The translations under genes were made by a program, and so were the position numbers. This document shows, one piece after another, positions 19,036 through 28,164 of a DNA stretch of 64,000 nt. Within the stretch, counting starts at the first letter, position 1; every line of letters begins with the position of its first letter. This DNA comes from Planctomycetota bacterium (lineage in GTDB: Bacteria > Planctomycetota > Planctomycetia > Isosphaerales > Isosphaeraceae), in NCBI GenBank assembly GCA_028291545.1, contig JAQGHR010000086.1, positions 62,001-126,000 on the forward strand, written 5' to 3'. The notes beneath the pieces are model-generated. The model ran no database searches. It was given only the letters and a program-made list of their open reading frames with translations, and was not told the origin of the DNA.

Positions 19036-19227
19036 TCAATTCGGAAGGATGGGGGCAGTTCGGGCATCGAATCCCTCCTCGAACCGTGCCACGACGAGAT
19101 TGTGATCGCTCAACCCGTCCCATTCGGGCGAGGAGATGACCTCGCAAGATCGCAGGTAAGGCAGCCATGACCGTGGCACGACGAGTCCATCGCAGTGATA
19201 AGGGACGACCTGGGCGTTTGACCATCG
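19036..19227 (-). pseudogene. C-terminal stub of an endonuclease/exonuclease/phosphatase-family protein
   Basis: About 63 codons ending at TGA 19036 read RWSNAQVVPYHCDGLVVP and then WDGLSDHNLVVARF. The latter is the C-terminal SDHxxV motif of the EEP (exonuclease III/DNase I-like) fold, whose His is catalytic. The N-terminal three quarters, with the metal-binding Glu and Asn, are missing. The upstream boundary coincides with the end of recognisable IS3 sequence, so the IS insertion or a deletion at its edge removed the rest. EEP proteins include nucleases and RNA or phosphoester processing enzymes, consistent in theme with the island's other cargo. Confidence 0.6.
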
Positions 19228-19528
19228 GAGGGCTCACCCGGCGTCTCGGGGCCTTGCGGCGCAAGGTCAGCCGCACCAGGCCATAGAGGCGAATAGACCC
19301 GCTGGTGGTTGATCTCACAGCCCGCGCGACGCACGAGGACGTGGAGCCGCTGATAGCCATAGCGGACCCGGCTCGTGGCCAACTCGCGGAGGCGGAGCTC
19401 CTGGGCGTCGCGGACCCCGCGATTCTGCTGGATCGACCGCGGGAAGTGCATGGCCTCGCAGGCCCGCCGCACGCTGACCCCATAGCGAGCCACGACCTCG
19501 CCCACGAATGCCCGCCGGCACGGCGGGC
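19228..19528 (-). pseudogene. IS3-family transposase OrfB, N-terminal remnant
   Basis: The frame reads GEVVARYGVSVRRACEAM and RVRYGYQRLHVLVRRAGCEINHQRVY, the HTH_21-like N-terminal region of IS3 OrfB. After HQRVY the matching text (RLYGLVRLTLRRKAPRRR) continues in another frame, showing a frameshift near 19310, and the rve/DDE domain is absent. In an intact IS3 this protein would be made by -1 frameshifting from OrfA. Confidence 0.7.
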
Positions 19529-19795
19529 TCAGGGTTTTCTTGCCAGGACGTCCTTGAGCATCTTCTTGTCGAGGCTGAGGTCGGCCACCGGTTGCTTGAG
19601 CTTGAGGTTCTCCTCATCGAGCTGGCGGAGGCTCCTCATCTCGGGGCGCCCCATCTCGGCGTACTTCGCCTTCCGGCGGACGAAGGTGGCCTGGCTGATG
19701 CCGAGCTTTCGACACGTCTCGTCGACGCCCAGGCCGGCCTCGGCCTGCCGCAGCGCGAACACGATCTGCTCGGCCGTGAACTTCGACTTCTTCAT
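19529..19795 (-). CDS. IS3-family transposase OrfA
   Basis: 88 residues from ATG 19795 (MKKSKFTAEQIVFALRQAE), a full-length IS3 OrfA. The HTH (about 10-50: GLGVDETCRKLGISQATFVRRKAKY) is followed by a leucine-zipper-like coiled coil (LRQLDEENLKLKQPVADLSL). It would bind the IS ends. Intact itself but orphaned, because OrfB is truncated. Confidence 0.82.
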   Translation of the reverse strand: MKKSKFTAEQIVFALRQAEAGLGVDETCRKLGISQATFVRRKAKYAEMGRPEMRSLRQLDEENLKLKQPVADLSLDKKMLKDVLARKP

Positions 19796-19851
19796 GGGCC
19801 TGAGCTCCTTGGACTCAAGCCCCATCGCATCCGAACTCTCAAATGCGATGG

Positions 19852-20049
19852 TCCAGGAATCGGGGAGCACGTCACAGTGCCGCCTACGATCAGGCGTTCA
19901 TCGCCTTCGGATGCCACCCGGAGACCATGCGGAAGCACTACCTGCAACTCGACGAGACGGCGATCGCCGATGCGGTCTTCGACAAGATCCAGGCAGACGG
20001 TCGGGGGATCGGAGTCAACCCGGACGCCAACGAGGCACGGCCGGAGTGA
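19852..20049 (+). pseudogene. C-terminal fragment of a tyrosine recombinase/integrase
   Basis: About 65 codons read AYDQAFIAFGCHPETMRKHY then LQLDETAIADAVFDKI, ending at TGA 20047. This matches the last part of phage-type integrases: the GH-S box equivalent (GCH) and the nucleophile Tyr in KHY. Everything upstream, including the catalytic Arg and first His, is missing, cut off at the IS3 end. It points towards tRNA-Leu 200 nt away, the expected position and orientation for the integrase of a tRNA-targeting island. It cannot be functional as is. Confidence 0.7.
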
Positions 20050-20250
20050 CCGGGCGACGAAGGCCGGTCCTCGGAGAGAAATGGCGAGTTTCGATCAGGC
20101 CGTCCAACGAGGGGCCGACGCCCGGCTCAAGTCATCTCGGCAGCGGGAGAACCTCGGGATCGACGGCGGCGATCCGGGGACTACGACCTGCGTCGGAAAA
20201 AGTGGGGAGCTGGCGTTCGACCATCCCCCACCGATTCGCCGTAAGTTGTT

Positions 20251-20335
<85 letters not shown>

Positions 20336-20759
20336 AAGATTCGTCATTAGGATACTATCGAAGTGGGTAGGGGACAAGGGGACCGGGTGCGGTGTTCTCG
20401 TGAGATTGCCGCAAACCCTGTCCCTAGGCGGGCGATACGGATAACGAGGCTACACCCGCTCCGTTTGGAGAGTAAAGCGATTTGGTCGATCACTCGGTCT
20501 AATTGATTCCGGACATGGGGAAAATCGGGTAAATTCACATTCAAGGGAAGCTGGGCAGCGGTCAATGGACGACTGACGGGCCACCGCTCGGGCGCCATAG
20601 ACTCCGTCGCGTCGGTCGCCAATTGGAACCGTTTTGAGCTCGAATAGGATTCACCCCGTCAGACTCGCCCGATCTGCCCTGAGACTGACAAATGCGATCA
20701 ACGCGGCGATTTTCGGCCTTGTCCGATAGGATTTACAGCCATTGCTCATCGCGCCCGCA
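20336..20759. other. Intergenic stretch upstream of tRNA-Leu
   Basis: About 420 bases between tRNA-Leu (leftward) and the next rightward gene. It must contain the tRNA promoter. A leftward open frame inside has no domain, and I see no confident signal. Confidence 0.35.
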
Positions 20760-20783
20760 ATGGCTTTTCCGTGGAGTCGGCCC

Positions 20784-21812
20784 GTGAGCAAGACAATCCG
20801 CCTGGACGGGCTGTCGTTCCCGATGCGATCGGTCTCGCTTGCAGGATTTGCGGCGAAGTATTCGGAACCGGAATCCGGGGCACCGGCCGAAAATCTGGTC
20901 AGTAACGAGGATTCTTATACGAGAGTTGTCTCCGACCTGTCGCGGCGAGCCAGCCGGGGCGGGGTTTTCCTCGGTGTGGGACCGGAGCAAAACTTCAGCC
21001 TGATCGCTGCCAGCTCACCTGGACTTGCCATTCTCATGGATTACAGGCGCAGGAATGCACTCCTGCATCTCGTTCACAAGGCGTTGTTCACGCTATCATC
21101 GGATCGATGGGGTTACCTATCCCGCCTGATAGCGAGAGGCCCGGAACGGAAGCCAACGGATGAGGCCTCGCCGAAATCGCTGGTTGCGGCATTTCGAGAG
21201 GCTCCATTCGATCGTCAAAGACTTGGTCGAGAGATCCGGGAGGTGCGTCGCTATCTCCTGCCGCTTGGACTTGTGGCCGAGGGGGAGTGGGAGACGATCT
21301 CGACCATCCAGGCCAGGCTCGCCGGAGCTGGCATGGAGGCGAGATTCCTCGGGCTGCCGGGCTATCCGACCATGGGCCGGATGATCGTGACGACGAGAGG
21401 TGGCAACGAGCCGGCACACTTTCTCGGGAGCGAGGCGTCCTATCAAGTCGTTCGGGAGCTTCAACTTACCGATCGGATCGTGCCACTCGTCGGGGACTTC
21501 GCGGGGGCCGGGGCCATGGGAAGGCTCCGTGCCGGATTACGCGAGATGGGACTGGCGTTGTCGGTCGTCTACATTTCGGACGTCGAGTTCTTCTTGTTTC
21601 GATCGGGCAAGTTCAACGAATACATTCGAAATCTCGCCGCATTTCCGCGACTCGACACGGCCGTGATCGTTCGCACGAGCACCCGGCCGATTGAGAATCG
21701 CGAACGGGTTTCGGGAGATCAATGTACGACGGTCGTTCGCGACCTGGCGCAGTTCCTGAAAGCGGCCGAGGCTGGTCATGTCCGGTCGGCCGACGATCTG
21801 TTTCGAGGATGA
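20784..21812 (+). CDS. Conserved hypothetical protein (LIC_10091-like)
   Basis: 342 residues from GTG 20784, with GGAG 8 nt upstream; ATG 20760 and TTG 20742 are in-frame alternatives. LVSNEDSYTRVVSDL followed by GVFLGVGPEQNFSLIAASSPGLAILMDYRR, and HKALFTLSSDRWGYLSRLIAR, match the pattern of a conserved family in planctomycetes and leptospires that I recall as LIC_10091-like. The GVGPEQN loop and alternating strands suggest a Rossmann-type fold with some resemblance to methyltransferases, but no catalytic motif is certain. It precedes the secretion genes by 87 nt and may share their transcript. Function unknown. Confidence 0.75.
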   Translation: MSKTIRLDGLSFPMRSVSLAGFAAKYSEPESGAPAENLVSNEDSYTRVVSDLSRRASRGGVFLGVGPEQNFSLIAASSPGLAILMDYRRRNALLHLVHKALFTLSSDRWGYLSRLIARGPERKPTDEASPKSLVAAFREAPFDRQRLGREIREVRRYLLPLGLVAEGEWETISTIQARLAGAGMEARFLGLPGYPTMGRMIVTTRGGNEPAHFLGSEASYQVVRELQLTDRIVPLVGDFAGAGAMGRLRAGLREMGLALSVVYISDVEFFLFRSGKFNEYIRNLAAFPRLDTAVIVRTSTRPIENRERVSGDQCTTVVRDLAQFLKAAEAGHVRSADDLFRG

Positions 21813-21899
21813 CAAGGGCCGGTAGATTGCTTGCGACATCTGGAACATAATGGGCTTTCGTCGCCAGATCGCCTTGTCTCTCCGGACGATGTTTTCACA

Positions 21900-23132
21900 A
21901 TGAATATCGACCTCTCGGAACCGCTCCGACGCGCCTTGGCGGGCTTTGACCCGAAAGCCGCGAAGTTTGCCACGGAGGCGGTGGATCAGATCCTCGGCGC
22001 AGCTCGGACGAACGGGGCGAGCGACATCCATCTCCAACCCGAACCCCATGGACTCGACATTCGCTGGCGGATCGATGGCGTGCTCCACCCTGCGGCGACG
22101 CTGCCCATCTCGCTCGCGCCGAACATCATCGCGAGACTGAAGGTTCTGGCCGATTTGCTGACCTATCGGAACGACGCGCCGCAGGAGGGCCGCATCCGAT
22201 CCGCGCCGGGTGAGGTGGAAATGCGCGTCAGCACCTTCCCCACTCTACACGGCGAAAAGGCGGTCATTCGCCTGTTTGCGGAGACGGGGAGATATCGCCG
22301 CGTGACCGACCTCGGATTGCCTGCCGAGATCGCGTCGGCGTTGACGAAACTTTTGTCCGAGACGGCCGGGATGATCCTTCTCACGGGTCCGGCCGGTGGG
22401 GGGAAAACGACGACGATCTACGCGTGCTTGCGCGAGCTAGTTGCGGAATCGTCCGGGCGCAGGAGCCTTACGAGCCTGGAAGACCCGATCGAAGTCGCCG
22501 TGACGGGCGTGGCGCAGTCGCAGGTGAATCCCTCGGCCGGTTTCGACCTTGCGATCGGACTGCGGTCGTTGATGCGTCAAGATCCGGAAGTGATCGCCGT
22601 CGGAGAGATTCGCGATCGCGCCACGGCGGAAGGTGCGTTCGGTGCGTCTCTGACCGGACACCTCGTCTTGAGCACGTTTCACGCCGGAAGCGCGGCCGGC
22701 GCCGTCGGGAGGCTCTCCGACATGGGGATCGAGCCGTACGTCCTGCGAAGTGGCTTGCTCGCAGTTGTCGGGCAGCGGTTGGTACGCAAATTATGTGTCG
22801 AGTGCTCACGGGAGATCACGCACCCGGACGAGTTTCTTGGTCTCCGGGTGCGACATGCCCGGACGGCCGTGGGCTGCTCGCAATGTGGTGGGACGGGATA
22901 CCGCGGGCGGATGCTCCTGGCCGAGATCCTGATCCCGGGAAACACGGAAGTCGGCCGGGTCATCCTCGACCGCACCGATGTCGCCCGTGTCGAGGAGGCG
23001 GCCGTCTCGGCGGGCATGGTGACGCGGTGGGATCGGGCGCGACAGGCGGTTGAAGCGGGCGCCACGAGCCCGGCGGAAGTACGTAGGGTGCTGGGTTTCT
23101 CGGAGGGGGCGGACACCCACCCGCCTCAGTAA
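21900..23132 (+). CDS. GspE/PilB-type secretion ATPase
   Basis: 410 residues from ATG 21900; an alternative start lies at 21831. It lacks the long N-terminal domain of many GspE proteins and starts at the NTD2 region (ASDIHLQPEPHGLDIRWRIDG). Walker A is GPAGGGKTTT (about 163-172), the Asp box is LEDPIE, Walker B is DPEVIAVGEIRD, and a His box LTGHLVLSTFHA follows. A tetracysteine zinc site CVEC...CSQC lies near 303-335. It should form a cytoplasmic hexamer powering pseudopilus assembly, engaging the GspF proteins encoded just downstream. Confidence 0.92.
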   Translation: MNIDLSEPLRRALAGFDPKAAKFATEAVDQILGAARTNGASDIHLQPEPHGLDIRWRIDGVLHPAATLPISLAPNIIARLKVLADLLTYRNDAPQEGRIRSAPGEVEMRVSTFPTLHGEKAVIRLFAETGRYRRVTDLGLPAEIASALTKLLSETAGMILLTGPAGGGKTTTIYACLRELVAESSGRRSLTSLEDPIEVAVTGVAQSQVNPSAGFDLAIGLRSLMRQDPEVIAVGEIRDRATAEGAFGASLTGHLVLSTFHAGSAAGAVGRLSDMGIEPYVLRSGLLAVVGQRLVRKLCVECSREITHPDEFLGLRVRHARTAVGCSQCGGTGYRGRMLLAEILIPGNTEVGRVILDRTDVARVEEAAVSAGMVTRWDRARQAVEAGATSPAEVRRVLGFSEGADTHPPQ

Positions 23133-23261
23133 CGCGGGCGGCTTTGTCCTAATTTGCAAAGCAAGTTCCTGTCTTTTGATGAATGAAATGCCCGGGGGCT
23201 CATGACCCGGCGTGGGACTTTGAGAAGAATTGAATGTCGTCAACGGTGAGAGTAAGCATCT

Positions 23262-24185
23262 CTACCGGGGCCAAAGCCCCGCATTCTGAGTGTGCCTTGA
23301 GGTTTCGGACAGGCCGATCGAAGTGTTCGGAAGGACTTCCCCACCGGCGATGGTCGAACAGGCCTCGAAAATCCTCCGGTCGACCGTTTCCTTGATGAAT
23401 TTCACCGATCCGTCGGCGAAGAGAACCATCGACCCGCCTTGATGGTTGCCACCGAACTGGCCTTTCGGACCGAGATACGGAGGTTGCGAGGGATTGAGCC
23501 CGCGCACGCTCGCCAACCCTCCGGCCGTCCAGGGGCCGACGTCGCGGGTTGTCTCGACGACCATCATGGTTTCCGACACCCCGTCCACGATGTCGACGAA
23601 GCGGGTTGGCCGGTCGTAGCAGAAGATACCGGCCCGACGATGAACGCGAGGCAGGCTTGCGGCATTGAGGCCAAGTCCGGCGATGCCTACGTACGGGGAA
23701 GGAGACGGATATTGTGGGTGCGACTTGGCCTGACAGGATGGGCAACTATACAAATTCAGGGAACGAAAAGGTCCGATACTCGCAAGGTTCGCGACCGAAT
23801 CCCACGCGGCCGATTCGTCCAAGAGGGGAGCGCGATCGATAAAGGGCAGAGTCGCTAAGCGCCAGCCCAGCCGCTTCTCAGGGATTAGCGTGTCGATCGG
23901 GTACGTGCCGACAGGTAATGACCCGTTTACGCTCTCGTAATAATGTAAGCCTGCTATGTAAATGGGCTCAACCGGGTTGCCGGGTCGCCGACATCCTGCC
24001 CATTTTCATGGTCTCAGGGTGCCGTTTACGGCATGACGACTAACCCGATCTGCTTGAGATTGTTCAGGCATTGGGATCGTCTCGCCCCGGTCCTCTCATT
24101 CTCGATAAGAACGCATGATAATCGCCGCCCCGGCCACGATCACCATCGCAGCTCGAATGGACAACTTCACGCGGAAGCCTTGCAT
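23262..24185 (-). pseudogene. DUF1559-family gene interrupted by the 98-bp repeat
   Basis: On the minus strand an N-terminal piece from ATG 24185 (a hydrophobic helix, FRVKLSIRAAMVIVAGAAII) leads, after a one-base frame break, to ARRSQCLNNLKQI ending at 24046. The identical-repeat copy occupies 24045-23948 and brings an in-frame TAA. DUF1559 text then resumes as LHYYESVNGSLPVG and runs through FVDIVDGVSETMMVVE and GSMVLFADGSVKFIK to 23262. In intact members NLKQIGLALHNYE is continuous, so the insertion falls inside the family's most conserved motif, with a few codons lost. It lies opposite to the secretion genes around it. Confidence 0.8.
23948..24045 (-). repeat. 98-bp structured repeat, copy 2, inserted in a DUF1559 gene
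   Basis: Reverse complement identical, base for base, to 14981-15078. Here the flanks identify it clearly as an insertion, because both halves of one DUF1559 gene border it. No obvious target-site duplication is seen at either copy. Confidence 0.87.
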
Positions 24186-24317
24186 GGCCTGGTCCCTCAT
24201 CCACATCCGGCATTTGTCGTAGAGTTTGAAAAACGTGCTCTTGACGGAGCGCCGGAGATGTGGTCTCCTGGCATTTGACATTTGTAGCAGGACGGCGTCA
24301 ATCCCATCTCCTTCCGA

Positions 24318-25394
24318 ATGATCAAGCACATGTCTTTTTCCGGCCAAGGGTTGAGAATTGACGATCTCATCGCACTGAATGACGAGATCGCCGCGCTGGC
24401 GAGGGCGGGGATGCCGCTGGAGCGCGGGCTGATGGGGGTGGGGGGAGATTTGCCCGGAAGGCTAGGAAAGATCGCGACGGAGCTGGGCAAGCGCATGGAG
24501 CGGGGGCAATCCTTGCCGGAGGCCCTCGCATCGGAGGGTGCGGGCGTGCCGGCGACTTACCGGGCGGTCGTCGAGGCGGGCATGAGGTCCGGGAGATTGG
24601 CCGAGGCGCTTCAGGGATTGGCGGGGTTCGCGCGGAGCTACGTGGAACTGAGAAGGGCGATCGGGCTGGCCTTGCTGTATCCCGTGCTCGTCCTGCTGCT
24701 CGGATATGGGCTGTTCGTGCTATTCGTGCTGGAACTGATCCCCCGACTTCATGGGGCGTTCGATGCGCTTCGAGTCCCGTTTCAGGGGCCGGTCGTTGCC
24801 CTGGAACGGATGGGCGGCTCGGTGGCGATCTGGGGACCAGTTCTGCCATTGATGGTGTTTATCGGATGGTTGCTTTGGGTCGCGACGGGACGGGCATCGG
24901 CATTTCAGCCGGGAAAGATCGGTCGAGGGCTGCGGTGGGTGCCGTGGATGGGTTCGATCCTGGACGGAGCGACTGCCGCGCAGTTCGCGGACTGGTTGGC
25001 ACTTCTGGTCGAGCACGACGTACCCTGGGCGGATGCCGTGACCCTCGCGGCGGACGCGACCGGTGACGGTCGACTCTCCGCGGCCGCCCGGAGGATGGCG
25101 GAGGAATCGCGTCGAGGCCAGCCGACGTCGTCGACCGTGCGACGGGCCGGCGGATTCCCTCCCCTGCTCTTGTGGCTCATGGGCGTGGGCCGGAGGCAGG
25201 ACACGCTCGTGCAGGCACTCAGGCACGCGGCCGACACGTATCGGCGGCGGTCCTTCAGGAAGGCGGCCATGCTCCGGGTGACCCTTCCTTCGATCTTGCT
25301 GATCTTGATCGGGGCAACCACAACGCTGGTTTACTCCTTGACGCTATTCTTGCCGTGGACGACGTTGCTGAACGGCCTGACCCGATTCAAGTGA
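24318..25394 (+). CDS. Type II secretion system F family protein
   Basis: 358 residues; ATG 24330 is an in-frame alternative. Two GspF-type cytoplasmic helical domains (about 10-115 and 200-320) alternate with three membrane helices: LLYPVLVLLLGYGLFVLFVL near 120, LPLMVFIGWLLWVATG near 180 and LPSILLILIGATTTLVYSLTLFLPW near 325-350. Motifs AGMPLERGLMG, EAGMRSGRLAEAL and DWLALLVEHDVPWADAV are characteristic. It should form the inner-membrane platform that couples the ATPase to pseudopilin assembly. Followed 28 nt later by a second GspF gene. Confidence 0.9.
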   Translation: MIKHMSFSGQGLRIDDLIALNDEIAALARAGMPLERGLMGVGGDLPGRLGKIATELGKRMERGQSLPEALASEGAGVPATYRAVVEAGMRSGRLAEALQGLAGFARSYVELRRAIGLALLYPVLVLLLGYGLFVLFVLELIPRLHGAFDALRVPFQGPVVALERMGGSVAIWGPVLPLMVFIGWLLWVATGRASAFQPGKIGRGLRWVPWMGSILDGATAAQFADWLALLVEHDVPWADAVTLAADATGDGRLSAAARRMAEESRRGQPTSSTVRRAGGFPPLLLWLMGVGRRQDTLVQALRHAADTYRRRSFRKAAMLRVTLPSILLILIGATTTLVYSLTLFLPWTTLLNGLTRFK

Positions 25395-25422
25395 TCGCGA
25401 TGACTCGCGGAGACCTTCTCGG

Positions 25423-28164
25423 ATGACCCGTCCTTCCGGCGAACCCCTCCTTGACCGTGCGAACGGCCGGCCTTCCGGCGAGGAGGCGATTGAGTTCACG
25501 CGACAGATCGCCGCGCTCGCCAGCGCCGGGCTCCCCTTGCCCTCCGGTTTGCGCGCCCTGGGCGAGGAATTACCCCAGGGCTCGCTCCGAGGCATGCTGG
25601 CCTCGGTCGCCGACCGGATCGATGCGGGCGAATCGATCGAGGACGCCATCACTTCGGAAGGCGCCAGGTTTCCCGCGACGCTGCGGGGGTTGATCGCGGC
25701 CGGCGTGCGATCGGGCCGGCTGGCCGAGGCGCTGGGGCGATTCCTCGACGTGAACGATCTGGGCGATTCGCTCCGCAGACAGCTCAAGTTCAGCATGATC
25801 TATCCGATCGTCCTCTTGACGTCCTCCTTCACGATTTTCGTCCTGGTCTCGGTCATCACGGCGCAGGGATTTGCCAGCATTTTCGACGATTTCGGGATGA
25901 GCGTGCCGTGGATCACGCAAACGCTCGTGATTGCGTCGCAGGCCGTGATCAAGTCGGGCTGGTGGCTCGTGTTCGGGCCTCTGATCGGGATCACGTTGAC
26001 GTGGGTTGCCATGCGATTGACCTTGGGGGCGGCCGAGCGACAGCGGTTGATCCAGAGACTGCCCCTGATCGGACCACTCTCGCGCGATACGACGCTCGCC
26101 CAATTTTGCCCGGTCCTCGCCCTCTTGTTGGAGAGTGATGTACCTCTCGGAGAAGCCTTATCGCTGGCGGGCCAGTCCTCCCGCGATCTCGGCATGGCCG
26201 CGACGACCGGGGAGATGGCCGAGGATATCGCGCAGGGCAAGACGCTGGGTGAGTCGGTCACGGATCGGCATCCGTTTCCAAGGGGGTTCGGGGCTTTCCT
26301 GGACTGGGCGCAGTCCCACCGCGGACTGGCCGAGGCGCTGAAGCTCTCGGCCGAGACCTTCGAGGCACGCGCCAGGAGCCAGGCTGCGTTTCTGAGCCGG
26401 TTCTGCAACACGATCTCCATGGTGGTCGTCTTGTGGTGGGTCGCCCTGACGGTGATCGCGCTCTTCCTGCCCATGGTTCAGCTCATGAACGCTCTGGCGG
26501 GCTCGGGCAGTCCAAAGCTGGGCTGGATGGATGAGATGTCGCTGGTCGGTGTCGGGGTTGTCGCGGCCCTGGGCGTGGGGTCGATCTTCGTCATCACCTG
26601 GCCGTGGCTTTTCCGAGGCGCATCCATGGCCGTCGGGGGCCTCCCCGGACTGATCCACCCGGAGGATCGTCAACGAAAGCCCTTCTGGTATTACGGATGG
26701 TTGGGCTGGATGCTCTTGTGTGTCCTGGTCGTCGCGCTCCCTTCGGTCCGCGCCATGAACTGGCTGGGACAGGGCCACCTGCCGGATTGGTGGCTCAACG
26801 AGATCTGGCCGGAGACGGAGATTCTGGGCTATGTCATCGCATTGCTCGCCGCCTTGTTGATCGGTTTCTCCTGGATCGTGAAGCGTACGAGGACCTTGAC
26901 GAGCGAGAACCATTTCCTGGGAAAGAAGCGGCCCAGGGAATTCTTCCGTTTCCGGCTCCCGGTCTGGCGATTCGGCCTGCGTCATGTGATGTTCGCGATG
27001 GCACCGATGGCGTTGCTGATGGTGCTTGCTCGCGATTTCGGATGGTCGCTCCTTGCCGTGATCGCGCTCATTCTGCCGCCGATTCTGATCATGTCCGCGT
27101 ATGTTGTCTTGACCGATCGCAAGGTGGCCCAACACGAAGCGCTGCTGAGGGTGATGGCGATGGCGGCCCGCGCTGACCGACCGCTCGGCCCGGCAATCTC
27201 GGCATTTGCCGAGACCTGCCGAGGCAGCTATCAGCGCAAGGTACGCATGCTCTCCCTCGCGATGGAGCAGGGAGCGACTCTGCCGCAGGCGCTCGATCTC
27301 GTGCCCCGGACGCTCTCGAAAACCGGCGAGATCGTCGCTCGCGTCGGCTGGGAGACCGGGACTTTGAAGCGATCTCTCGACGACGCTGTCGTGGCGGCCG
27401 AAGCCGAGCGGGCCTCTCGTGTCGTGGCCTCGGCCACCGTCGGCTATCCGCTCGGTGTCCTGGCGGTCATCATCGGCATCGGCAGCTTCCTGCTCCTCTA
27501 CGTAGGCCCGGCGTTCACAGAAATCTTCAAGGACTTTGGCGTTCCGTTGCCCGAGCCGTCTCGACGAATTTTCGCCCTATTCGGCGATAATTATCGTACC
27601 GCGGGAATCGATATGGCTACGGGAGTCTTCTTCTCCATGGCCGTCAGCGCATTCGTGCTCGCCATCAGTGTCTTGCTCCTGTTTCTGACCCGTCGCTTGC
27701 TTGCCGTGCTCCCGATCGGTGCTTGGCTCACCAGGCGCCGCCATACGGCCATTATCTTGCGGACGCTCGCCGCCGCCATCGAGGCAGGACAAGCCTTGCC
27801 GGCGATTCTCACTCAGCTTGCCGAGCGCTATCCTCGTCCCTGGGCCAGGCGACGCCTGGCTAATGCGGCCGTTCGCGTCACGCGAGGTGAAGACTGGTGC
27901 GAATCGTTACGTCGCGAAGGCCTGATGAGTAACGGGGATTCCGCCGTGATCCACTCGGCCGAACGCGTGGGAAATCTCGCGTGGGCTCTGAGGGAGACCG
28001 CTGCCAGTGGCGAGAGGCGATTGAGCTATCGGCTGCAAGCCGTCGGACAGGTGCTTCAGCCGCTGCTCGTGGTCGCGATGGGAGGGTTGGTCTTGCTCTT
28101 CGCAGTCACCTATTTTCGTCCGCTCGTCCGCTTGATCGATGCCGTGGCGGAGGTGTCGCTGTGA
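25423..28164 (+). CDS. Double GspF protein (tandem type II secretion F domains in one polypeptide)
   Basis: 913 residues, more than twice the GspF norm. Residues about 20-350 make a complete GspF: AGLPLPSGLRALG, RSGRLAEALGRFL, LLLESDVPLGEALSLAG and a final helix near 335. A linker with four or five extra membrane helices follows (about 370-560). A second GspF unit occupies about 560-913 (AARADRPLGPAISAFAE, ARVGWETGTLKRSL, LAAAIEAGQALPAIL, SAERVGNLAWALRE, last helix near 890). One open frame with uniform coding character covers all of it, so this is a real fusion. It probably supplies two platform subunits at once. Its stop overlaps the next start as GTGA. Confidence 0.88.
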   Translation: MTRPSGEPLLDRANGRPSGEEAIEFTRQIAALASAGLPLPSGLRALGEELPQGSLRGMLASVADRIDAGESIEDAITSEGARFPATLRGLIAAGVRSGRLAEALGRFLDVNDLGDSLRRQLKFSMIYPIVLLTSSFTIFVLVSVITAQGFASIFDDFGMSVPWITQTLVIASQAVIKSGWWLVFGPLIGITLTWVAMRLTLGAAERQRLIQRLPLIGPLSRDTTLAQFCPVLALLLESDVPLGEALSLAGQSSRDLGMAATTGEMAEDIAQGKTLGESVTDRHPFPRGFGAFLDWAQSHRGLAEALKLSAETFEARARSQAAFLSRFCNTISMVVVLWWVALTVIALFLPMVQLMNALAGSGSPKLGWMDEMSLVGVGVVAALGVGSIFVITWPWLFRGASMAVGGLPGLIHPEDRQRKPFWYYGWLGWMLLCVLVVALPSVRAMNWLGQGHLPDWWLNEIWPETEILGYVIALLAALLIGFSWIVKRTRTLTSENHFLGKKRPREFFRFRLPVWRFGLRHVMFAMAPMALLMVLARDFGWSLLAVIALILPPILIMSAYVVLTDRKVAQHEALLRVMAMAARADRPLGPAISAFAETCRGSYQRKVRMLSLAMEQGATLPQALDLVPRTLSKTGEIVARVGWETGTLKRSLDDAVVAAEAERASRVVASATVGYPLGVLAVIIGIGSFLLLYVGPAFTEIFKDFGVPLPEPSRRIFALFGDNYRTAGIDMATGVFFSMAVSAFVLAISVLLLFLTRRLLAVLPIGAWLTRRRHTAIILRTLAAAIEAGQALPAILTQLAERYPRPWARRRLANAAVRVTRGEDWCESLRREGLMSNGDSAVIHSAERVGNLAWALRETAASGERRLSYRLQAVGQVLQPLLVVAMGGLVLLFAVTYFRPLVRLIDAVAEVSL

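Larger units (their letters stand above)
19228..19851 (-). mobile_element. Truncated IS3-family insertion sequence
   Basis: An IS3-type OrfA is complete, but OrfB stops after its N-terminal HTH-like part, so the catalytic DDE core is lost. A 9-bp inverted pair (CCATCGCAT 19822-19830 / ATGCGATGG 19843-19851) lies upstream of OrfA, near where the right end should be. On that side the sequence abuts an integrase fragment and on the other the EEP stub, so the element interrupted or bridged two older genes. It cannot transpose by itself. Confidence 0.72.
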
